Positions 14,128-20,580 of a stretch of DNA of 44,496 nucleotides are shown piece after piece. Below the pieces are notes generated by a model. The model saw nothing but the letters and a program-made list of their open reading frames with translations. It did not search any database and was not told the origin of the DNA. The translations under genes and the position numbers were made by a program. Position 1 is the first letter of the stretch; each line of letters opens with the position of its first letter. The stretch spans positions 1-44,496 of the forward strand of contig CABUCA010000009.1 of NCBI GenBank assembly GCA_902489965.1, written 5' to 3'. Origin of the DNA: an uncultured Collinsella sp. GTDB taxonomy: Bacteria; Actinomycetota; Coriobacteriia; Coriobacteriales; Coriobacteriaceae.

Positions 14128-15486
14128 ATGGCAGCAACTGAGCAGCTGTTCAACGTTCGTGAGCGCAAGCGCTTTGAGCGTCACGACATCTGGGAGCGCA
14201 TCGCCGAGAACGGCACGATTTCCGCCGCCGTCATGGTCTTCGCCGCCATCGCCGCCGTCATTTGCGCCAATACCGATGCCTATGAGGCCATCCATCACTT
14301 TTTGGAGACCCCGCTGTATGTGGGTCTGGGCAACCTTACGGCCGGTCTCACCGTTGAGCTATTCGTCAACGACTTCCTCATGGCGATTTTCTTTTTGTTG
14401 GTGGGCATTGAGCTCAAGTACGAGATGACAGTTGGCGAGCTCAAAAACCCGCGCCAGGCTATGCTTCCCATGCTGGCGGCCGTGGGCGGCGTCGTCGTTC
14501 CCGCCTGCATCTATCTGATCTTTAACCATGCCGGCGCGCACAACGGCTGGGCCATTCCCATGGCAACCGATATTGCCTTTGCGCTGGGCGTGCTGTCGCT
14601 TTTGGGCAATCGCGTGCCCAACGGCGTGCGCGTGTTCTTCTCGACGCTCGCCATCGCCGACGACCTCATTTCCATCGCCGCCATCGCCATCTTCTACGGC
14701 CAGAGCCCCAATCCGTTTTGGTTGGGCGCCGCCGCGCTTGTGACCTGCGCGCTCGTGTGGCTCAACAAGACGCAGCATTACCGCCTTGCCCCGTATTCGG
14801 TACTGGGCCTGCTGCTGTGGTTCTGCATGTTCAAGAGCGGCGTGCATGCCACGCTTGCTGGCGTCATCCTGGCCTTCACCATTCCGGCCAAGTGCGGCGT
14901 CAAGCTCGATAGTCTGACCGACTGGCTGGGCGAGTGCCTGCCGTTGCTCGACGACCGCTACGACGACGAGGCGCACATCCTGGGCCAGCATGACTTTACC
15001 GTCTCGACCACCAGGGTCGAGCGCGTCATGCACCGCGTGACCCCGCCGCTCATCCGCATGGAGCGTCTGATCTCCACGCCGGTCAACTTTGTGATCCTGC
15101 CGATCTTTGCGTTCGTCAACGCACAGGTTCGCCTAGTGGGCGTGGACATGAGCACGCTGCTCACCGACCCGGTGACGCTCGGCGTGTACTTTGGCATGCT
15201 GCTGGGTAAGCCGATCGGTATCTTTGGCATGACGTTCGCCTTGGTCAAGCTCAAGGCCTGCGAGCTGCCGCACAATGTCAACTGGCATATGATTGCCGGC
15301 GTGGGCATTCTGGGCGGTATCGGCTTTACCATGTCGATTCTCATCAGCGGCCTCGCCTTCCCGACGGCCCAGTTTGAGGTTCTGGCTGCCAAGGCCGCTA
15401 TTCTCGCCGGCTCTGTCACCGCGGCCGTACTTGGCATGATCTACATGAGTGTGATCTGCAAGCACCCCGCGCCCAAGAACGAGTAG
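14128..15486 (+). CDS. nhaA: Na+/H+ antiporter NhaA
   Basis: An electrogenic antiporter that expels Na+ or Li+ in exchange for protons. The pair of ion-binding aspartates is D178-D179 in STLAIADDLISIAAIA, matching the DD of E. coli NhaA. About twelve hydrophobic helices are visible. At 452 residues it exceeds E. coli NhaA (388); the extra length is an N-terminal cytoplasmic stretch and an Asp/His-containing loop at about 258-312 (LPLLDDRYDDEAHILGQHDF). AAAGGAG precedes the ATG. A terminator-like hairpin sits in its leader. Confidence 0.95.
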   Translation: MAATEQLFNVRERKRFERHDIWERIAENGTISAAVMVFAAIAAVICANTDAYEAIHHFLETPLYVGLGNLTAGLTVELFVNDFLMAIFFLLVGIELKYEMTVGELKNPRQAMLPMLAAVGGVVVPACIYLIFNHAGAHNGWAIPMATDIAFALGVLSLLGNRVPNGVRVFFSTLAIADDLISIAAIAIFYGQSPNPFWLGAAALVTCALVWLNKTQHYRLAPYSVLGLLLWFCMFKSGVHATLAGVILAFTIPAKCGVKLDSLTDWLGECLPLLDDRYDDEAHILGQHDFTVSTTRVERVMHRVTPPLIRMERLISTPVNFVILPIFAFVNAQVRLVGVDMSTLLTDPVTLGVYFGMLLGKPIGIFGMTFALVKLKACELPHNVNWHMIAGVGILGGIGFTMSILISGLAFPTAQFEVLAAKAAILAGSVTAAVLGMIYMSVICKHPAPKNE

Positions 15487-15579
15487 GCGCGTAGAAACAG
15501 ACGCCAGAGCCTGCTCGAGCGCGTGTAAAACGCGGTTTTGAGTGGTACTTGCCACCTGCCGGACACCCCAGTGGCCAAA

Positions 15580-15615
15580 AAACGCCGTTTGTGAGTACTG
15601 TCACAAACGGCGTTT
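15580..15615. terminator. bidirectional terminator between nhaA and the small minus-strand gene
   Basis: AAACGCCGTTTGTGA (15580-15594) pairs exactly with TCACAAACGGCGTTT (15601-15615). The minus-strand transcript ends in a run of six T. The loop contains GTACTG, so with the left arm it reads TGAGTACTG, the core of the repeat family at 15751, 30130 and 30301. Confidence 0.75.
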
Positions 15616-15716
15616 CATTTTAGGCGCGAAAAATAATGTACAAATCTATTCTGTCTGTGCATTAACGATTGCGTGGCTGGACGAAAAATGCTGATGCATC
15701 CTTCCAAAACCGGACA

Positions 15717-15740
15717 CAAAAGGCCAAGACTGGCCTTTTT
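15717..15740. terminator. short terminator hairpin
   Basis: AAAAGGCC and GGCCTTTTT flank a six-base loop (aagact). It can act on either strand; the minus-strand hypothetical gene ends at 15819. Confidence 0.6.
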
Positions 15741-15750
15741 AATTCAAAAT

Positions 15751-15800
15751 CGCTGTTACTAAAAAAGTAACAGTACTCATATTTGCTATTTTTTGACCAC
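15751..15800 (-). repeat. TGAGTACTG-family repeat, copy 1
   Basis: Contains the stem CTGTTACT (15753-15760) / AGTAACAG (15766-15773) and then GTACTCATATTTGCTATTTT, ending near GACCAC. The same arrangement recurs at 30130-30176 (opposite orientation) and 30301-30346. It is non-coding. Confidence 0.75.
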
Positions 15801-15818
15801 AGGCCCCAATGACTAGGT

Positions 15819-16073
15819 TTATTCCACGGTGCCGTAGATGGCGCCCCAGCCGTGGGCGGCCAAGGCGGAGTTGAGCTGGTCGCAAAGTGACCGGCGGTCG
15901 TAATAGCCGGGCGGTAGCAGGTTCACGATTTCCATGAGATCGGGCGCCAGGTCCAAGATTTCGGCCTGTACGATCAGATCCAGGCGGTCGATGGCGTGGC
16001 GGTCGTAAAACAGTCCGTCGACCAGGCGCTGAAGGTCGCCGAATTCCTCGGCCTGGAACGATCCGTACTCCAT
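15819..16073 (-). CDS. small hypothetical protein
   Basis: An 84-residue acidic protein, predicted helical (LQRLVDGLFYDRHAIDRLDLIVQAEIL) with a C-terminal LPPGYYDRRSLCDQLNSALAAHGWG segment. AAGGAGG lies five bases before the ATG on the minus strand, a strong translation signal that supports a real gene. I do not recognise the family. It is divergent from the aminotransferase and monocistronic. Confidence 0.75.
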   Translation of the reverse strand: MEYGSFQAEEFGDLQRLVDGLFYDRHAIDRLDLIVQAEILDLAPDLMEIVNLLPPGYYDRRSLCDQLNSALAAHGWGAIYGTVE

Positions 16074-16175
16074 AGTGCCTCCTTGGGCGCTTCATGCCGG
16101 CATGCGCGGCGATTCGTAATTCATTGCGATGGACTTAATCTATCACGGCTTCATAACGTTGCGACGGTGGCGGTC

Positions 16176-16181
16176 TATACT
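16176..16181 (+). promoter_or_regulatory. candidate -10 box of the aminotransferase
   Basis: TATACT lies 47 bases before the start codon. No good -35 is seen at 16-18 bases upstream. Confidence 0.3.
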
Positions 16182-16222
16182 TAGAAGAATTGCAACGTAC
16201 CGCTTCGTGAAAGGTCGCACCC

Positions 16223-17527
16223 ATGCAGACGATCTACCAGAAGATGGAAACCACCGAACTCGATGCCGCCATCGAGGCGCTCAAAGCCGAGGTCGCCGAG
16301 GTCAAGGCCAAGGGCCTGGCGCTCGACATGGCCCGCGGCAAGCCGTCGCCCTCCCAGGTGGACATCTCTCGACCCATGCTCGATATCCTCAATGCCGATG
16401 CCGATCTGCACGACGGCAATGTCGACTGCTCCAACTACGGCTGCTTTGAGGGCATTCCTTCGGCACGCAAGCTGGCGGGGGAGTTCCTGGGTTGCCCCGC
16501 CGAGCAGACGCTCGTGCTGGGTTCGTCGAGCTTGCTGATCGAGCACGATATTGCCGGTATGTTCTGGCGTTGCGGCTCGTGCGGCAGCGAGCTCTGGGAG
16601 GCTTATGAGGCCGCGCACGACGGCAAGAAGGTCAAGTTCCTGTGCCCCGTTCCCGGCTACGACCGCCACTTTGGCATCACCGCCGATCTGGGTATCGAGA
16701 ACGTCCCCGTCGCGATGACCGACAACGGCCCCGACATGGACGAGGTCGAGCGCCTGGTTGCCGCCGACGACTCCATCAAGGGTATCTGGTGCGTGCCCAA
16801 GTATTCCAACCCCACGGGCATTACCTTTAGCGAGGACACCGTGCGTCGCCTGGTCGAGATGCCCACGGCCGCGCCCGATTTCCGCATCTTCTGGGACAAC
16901 GCCTACTGCGTGCACGACCTGTACGACGAGACCGACGAGCTCGCCAATATCTTCGACCTCGCTCGCGCGGCGGGCACCGAGGATCGCGTGGTGGCCTTCG
17001 CCTCGACGTCCAAGATCACCTTCCCGGGCGCCGGTATCGGCTTTATCGGTGCGAGCCCCGCGGTCATCGCCGAGTTCTCCAAGCGCCTGAAGGCAGGCCT
17101 TATCAGCGCCGACAAGCTCAACCAGCTGCGCCACGTGCGTTTCCTTCCCACCATCGAGGCGGTCAAGGAGCACATGAAAAAGCATGCCGAGTTCCTGCGC
17201 CCGCGCTTTGAGGCCGTCGAGCGCAAGCTCACCGAGGGTCTGGGCGAGACGGGCTGCGCCACCTGGACGCACCCCCGCGGCGGCTACTTTGTAAGCTTCG
17301 ATGGTCCCGAGGGCTCGGCCCAGAAGGTCGCCGCGCTCTGCGCCGACCTGGGCGTCAAGCTCACGCCGGCTGGTGCCACCTGGCCTTATGGCAAGGACCC
17401 GCGCGACACCAACATCCGCATCGCGCCGAGCTATCCCACGGTCGAGGACCTGGAGGCCGCGCTCGATGTGCTGGTGCTGGCCGTCAAGCTTGTCGCTGCC
17501 GAGCTTGCGCGTGCCGAGCGCGCCTAA
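16223..17527 (+). CDS. PLP-dependent aminotransferase, aspartate aminotransferase-like
   Basis: A 434-residue fold-type I aminotransferase of the group that includes Corynebacterium AspT (Pfam Aminotran-MocR-like). The Schiff-base lysine is K264 in FASTSKITFPGAG; the PLP-binding DNAY is in FRIFWDNAYCVHDLYDE; IWCVPKYSNPTGITF is the canonical NPTG region. The C-terminal NIRIAPSYP carries the substrate-binding Arg. It probably transfers the amino group of aspartate to 2-oxoglutarate. AAAGG precedes ATG 16223. It stands alone before the STAS gene, 51 bases away. Confidence 0.92.
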   Translation: MQTIYQKMETTELDAAIEALKAEVAEVKAKGLALDMARGKPSPSQVDISRPMLDILNADADLHDGNVDCSNYGCFEGIPSARKLAGEFLGCPAEQTLVLGSSSLLIEHDIAGMFWRCGSCGSELWEAYEAAHDGKKVKFLCPVPGYDRHFGITADLGIENVPVAMTDNGPDMDEVERLVAADDSIKGIWCVPKYSNPTGITFSEDTVRRLVEMPTAAPDFRIFWDNAYCVHDLYDETDELANIFDLARAAGTEDRVVAFASTSKITFPGAGIGFIGASPAVIAEFSKRLKAGLISADKLNQLRHVRFLPTIEAVKEHMKKHAEFLRPRFEAVERKLTEGLGETGCATWTHPRGGYFVSFDGPEGSAQKVAALCADLGVKLTPAGATWPYGKDPRDTNIRIAPSYPTVEDLEAALDVLVLAVKLVAAELARAERA

Positions 17528-17578
17528 CGCGCGGCTTCCCGTACTATCCGCACTTTCGATACGTAAAGGAGCGTATAC

Positions 17579-17893
17579 ATGGATTTGGGTATTTCCACCA
17601 ACCCCACGCCAGAGCTCTACACCATTAAGGTAACCGGCGAGATCGATATCTCTAACGCCGATAGCCTGCGCAATGCCATCGACCTGGCGCTCGAGCAGCC
17701 CACTGAGGCCGTTGAGCTCGATTTTGCCCAGGTGAGCTACATCGATTCGACGGGCATTGGCGTGCTCGTGGGCGCCGCGCACCACGCGGTCGACCACGGC
17801 AAGCGCTTTAGCTGCACCAATGTGCAGCCCCCGGTGATGCGCGTGGTTCAGCTGTTGGGTGTCGACCAGGAGATTTCGATCACCGCTGCATAA
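17579..17893 (+). CDS. STAS-domain anti-sigma factor antagonist
   Basis: A 104-residue single STAS domain like SpoIIAA/RsbV. The phosphorylatable serine is S57 in VSYIDSTGIGVL. AAAGGAG lies before the ATG. In characterised systems a kinase of the RsbW/SpoIIAB type phosphorylates this serine and the protein frees a sigma factor when dephosphorylated. No such kinase, phosphatase or sigma factor gene is in this window, so it is an orphan here. Confidence 0.9.
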   Translation: MDLGISTNPTPELYTIKVTGEIDISNADSLRNAIDLALEQPTEAVELDFAQVSYIDSTGIGVLVGAAHHAVDHGKRFSCTNVQPPVMRVVQLLGVDQEISITAA

Positions 17894-17943
17894 TCTTTGC
17901 CCCCAAAAGGGCATGCCGTTTGGCATATGTTTGTGATGCGCTC

Positions 17944-17961
17944 GGACGTTTTGGCGTCCGG
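17944..17961 (+). promoter_or_regulatory. hairpin upstream of tat operon
   Basis: CGGACG-ttttgg-CGTCCG is a perfect inverted repeat; a -10-like TATACT follows at about 17966-17971. It may be the end of the STAS transcript or an operator near the tat promoter. Confidence 0.3.
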
Positions 17962-18046
17962 GCGCTATACTTGACCGAATGAATAGACGAGTTCCGGCCG
18001 AATGGCGCGGTGCGGGCTCGACTCACATCGAGCCTTGGAGGTATGT

Positions 18047-18634
18047 GTGTTTGGTATTGGAGAGGGTGAGCTCGCGATCATCGTGGTCTTCGGCTTTTTG
18101 CTGTTTGGCCCGGATAAGCTCCCACAGATGGGCCGCACGATCGGCCGTGCCATCCGTCAGTTCCGCGAGACGCAGGAAAAGATGACGGCCGTTGTTCAGT
18201 CCGAGATTATCGATCCGGTGAGCGAGGCCGCTTCGGCACCGGTCAAGCCCAAGAAGACTGCCGTCGATGACGATTCCGATGCGGACGAGGATGCCGCCGA
18301 GACGGCAGCGCCCGCCAAGAAGGAGACCTTTGCCGAGCGCCGTGCCCGCCTTGCTGCCGAGAAGGCTGCGAGCGAGGGTGCCGCCGAGGGCGAGGGTGCT
18401 GCTGAGGAGTCCGAGGCCGAGGGCGCCGAGCCTGCCGCTGCCGCCGAGCCTGTCGTCGAGCCCGAGCCTGCTGCAGAGCCCGAGTCCGAGCCCGAGCCGA
18501 CAGAGCCCACGACGGCTGACCTCTACGCCCGTCGTCCCCGCAAGCGCAAGGCCGTCGTCGACCAGCTCGCTCGTGAGCTCGAGGCCGAGGACGACGCCGC
18601 TGCCGCCGATGCCCCGAAGGGAGGCGATGAGTAA
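18047..18634 (+). CDS. tatA: Sec-independent translocase subunit TatA/TatB
   Basis: Forms the Tat pore or receptor with TatC for export of folded, twin-arginine proteins. I choose GTG 18047 because GGAGG lies five bases upstream and the family starts here (FGIGEGELAIIVVFGFLLFG); the frame opens at 18002 without an RBS. One membrane helix (about 6-20) is followed by the FGPDKLPQMGR hinge and an amphipathic helix. At 195 residues it is long: residues 60-170 are an acidic Ala/Glu/Pro-rich tail. Only one TatA/B gene is present, so it may act as both. The stop overlaps the tatC start (TAATG). Confidence 0.92.
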   Translation: MFGIGEGELAIIVVFGFLLFGPDKLPQMGRTIGRAIRQFRETQEKMTAVVQSEIIDPVSEAASAPVKPKKTAVDDDSDADEDAAETAAPAKKETFAERRARLAAEKAASEGAAEGEGAAEESEAEGAEPAAAAEPVVEPEPAAEPESEPEPTEPTTADLYARRPRKRKAVVDQLARELEAEDDAAAADAPKGGDE

Positions 18635-19425
18635 TGCCTATCGGACCTGCGCGTATGCCGCTCTTCGATCACCTGGGAGAGCTCCGTCGCCGCCTGACCA
18701 TCGTGGTTGTGTCAGTCTTTGCCGCCGCCATCGTGCTGTACTTCGCCACGCCCGTGGTGCTCGACATCTTGGAAGATCCCATCCGCTCCTTTGTGCCGGA
18801 CGGTAAGTTCTACATCACCACCACACTCGGCGGCTTTGGCTTGCGCTTCTCGCTGGCCATCAAGATGGCCGTGGTCATGTGCACGCCCATGATTATCTGG
18901 CAGATTCTGGCGTTTTTCCTGCCGGCGCTTCGCCCCAACGAGCGCAAGTGGGTCGTGCCCACGGTGCTCGCCTCGACGGTGCTGTTCTTCCTGGGCGCAA
19001 TCTTTTGCTACTTCATCATCATCCCTGCGGGCTTTGAGTGGCTCATTGGCGAAACTTCGGCCGTCGCCACGGCGCTGCCCGACCTGGAGAACTACGTCAA
19101 CATGGAGCTGCTCTTTATGATCGGCTTTGGTGTGGCGTTTGAGCTGCCGCTCATCATCTTCTACCTGTCCGTCTTCCACATCGTGTCCTATGCGGCTTTC
19201 CGCAGTGCCTGGCGTTATGTATACGTTGGCCTGCTTGTGGGCTCGGCTGTGATTACGCCCGACGGCTCGCCCGTTACGCTGGGCCTCATGTATGGTGCCC
19301 TGCTCTCGCTCTACGAGATTTCGCTCGCCATTGCCCGCGTGGTCATTACCGCGCGCGAGGGCAAGGAGGGCTTGTTTGTGAGCCGTCTGGACCTGTTCTC
19401 GGACGATGAGGACGACGAGGAGTAA
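18634..19425 (+). CDS. tatC: Sec-independent translocase subunit TatC
   Basis: The 263-residue Tat receptor that binds twin-arginine signal peptides. The N-terminal signature LFDHLGELRRRL (10-21) includes the invariant Glu16. Six membrane helices are visible, plus the conserved FELPLIIFYLSVFHIV region. It overlaps tatA by one base. The C-terminus is acidic (FSDDEDDEE). hypA starts only 6 bases after its stop. Confidence 0.96.
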   Translation: MPIGPARMPLFDHLGELRRRLTIVVVSVFAAAIVLYFATPVVLDILEDPIRSFVPDGKFYITTTLGGFGLRFSLAIKMAVVMCTPMIIWQILAFFLPALRPNERKWVVPTVLASTVLFFLGAIFCYFIIIPAGFEWLIGETSAVATALPDLENYVNMELLFMIGFGVAFELPLIIFYLSVFHIVSYAAFRSAWRYVYVGLLVGSAVITPDGSPVTLGLMYGALLSLYEISLAIARVVITAREGKEGLFVSRLDLFSDDEDDEE

Positions 19426-19431
19426 ATCGGT

Positions 19432-19788
19432 ATGCACGAGGTTGGCATTGTCAACGGCATACTCGATACAGTGATTCGCGCGGCGCGTGGGGCGGGGGCC
19501 TCGCGCGCCGTTTTGGTAACGCTGCGTATCGGGGATATGACCGAAGTTGTGCGCGAGGCGCTCGACTTTGCGTGGGAGACATTTCGCGATGAGGACCCGC
19601 TCACGCGGGGCTGCGAGCTCGCGGTTGAGGAGATTCACCCACAAAGTGAATGCCTGGACTGCGGCGAGGTCTTCGACCACGATCGCTTCCACTGTCGCTG
19701 TCCCCAGTGTGGTGGTGCCAACGTGCGCCTACTGCACGGCCGCGAGCTCGATATCGCGAGTATCGAAATCGAAACCCCCGACGATTAG
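19432..19788 (+). CDS. hypA: hydrogenase nickel-insertion accessory protein HypA
   Basis: A 118-residue metallochaperone for [NiFe]-hydrogenase or urease maturation. The N-terminal MHE provides the nickel-binding His2; the structural zinc site is two CxxC pairs (CLDC...CPQC, about 77-97). It is 6 bases after tatC and 55 before hypB. No hydrogenase subunit or other hyp gene lies in the window. The link to tat genes fits a Tat-exported nickel enzyme, but that is inference. Confidence 0.95.
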   Translation: MHEVGIVNGILDTVIRAARGAGASRAVLVTLRIGDMTEVVREALDFAWETFRDEDPLTRGCELAVEEIHPQSECLDCGEVFDHDRFHCRCPQCGGANVRLLHGRELDIASIEIETPDD

Positions 19789-19843
19789 CCCGCTAGCCAT
19801 CTGGTGATGGGGTATAAAGGGGCCAAAGTAAGGAGCGCTAAGT

Positions 19844-20527
19844 ATGGCTGAGAAAACGATTGATATCGCGTCGCCGATTCTGTCGCGCAACGAGCGCCTG
19901 GCAGATCAGCTGCGTCAGCGATTTAATGAGACAAACACCTATGTGATCAACGTCTTGTCGAGCCCCGGTTCGGGCAAGACCACCACGATCCTGGGCACCA
20001 ACGAGCGCCTGCGTGACAAGGCCGGCCTGCGCTGTGCCGTCATCGAGGGCGATATCGCCTCGGATGTCGACGCCATCACCATGAAGGAAGCCGGCATGCC
20101 CGCCATCCAGATCAACACGGGCGGCCTGTGCCACCTCGAGGGCAACATGATCATGGAGGCCGTTGACGCGTTTGACCAGGCTGTGGGTCTGGAAAACATC
20201 GACGTCATCTTTATCGAAAACGTGGGCAACTTGGTCTGCCCGGTCGACTTTGACCTGGGTGAGAACCTGTCCATCATGATTCTCTCGGTGCCCGAAGGCG
20301 ACGACAAGCCCATCAAGTACCCGGGTATCTTCCAACACGCCGGCGCACAGCTGCTCAATAAGGTTGACGTGGCCCCGGCTTTCGATTTTGACATGGATAG
20401 GTATACTAAGACACTCGATGACCTCAATCCGCAGGCGCCGCGGTTTGCCGTGAGCGCTCGCAAGGGCGAGGGCATGGATGCCTGGTGCGATTGGCTCATC
20501 GGGCAGATTGAGCAAGCAAGGGCGTAA
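19844..20527 (+). CDS. hypB: hydrogenase nickel-incorporation GTPase HypB
   Basis: A 227-residue SIMIBI GTPase that delivers nickel with HypA. P-loop LSSPGSGKT (38-46), switch GDIASDVDA (69-77), NKVD (172-175). The metal site at the dimer interface is intact: C96-H97 in GGLCHLEG and C132 in NLVCPVD. It lacks both the N-terminal CxxCGC site and the His-rich nickel store that some HypB proteins carry. AAGGAG precedes ATG 19844. Confidence 0.95.
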   Translation: MAEKTIDIASPILSRNERLADQLRQRFNETNTYVINVLSSPGSGKTTTILGTNERLRDKAGLRCAVIEGDIASDVDAITMKEAGMPAIQINTGGLCHLEGNMIMEAVDAFDQAVGLENIDVIFIENVGNLVCPVDFDLGENLSIMILSVPEGDDKPIKYPGIFQHAGAQLLNKVDVAPAFDFDMDRYTKTLDDLNPQAPRFAVSARKGEGMDAWCDWLIGQIEQARA

Positions 20528-20580
20528 GTCGGCCGCCAAAAGGCGGGCGTAGCCGCAGAGATACGAGATAGGAGCCTCTT

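Larger units (their letters stand above)
15487..15818. other. 332-base repeat-rich gap between convergent genes
   Basis: Holds no gene. From left to right: AAAACgcgGTTTT with an adjacent GTGGCA-like element (about 15527-15575), a bidirectional terminator (15580-15615), a second terminator-like hairpin (15717-15740) and one copy of the TGAGTACTG-cored repeat (15751-15800). Confidence 0.6.

Noticed and set aside
16181..17926. 581-residue minus-strand open frame opposite the aminotransferase
   Set aside because: Antisense shadow of a clear PLP enzyme; composition is typical of reversed high-GC codons.
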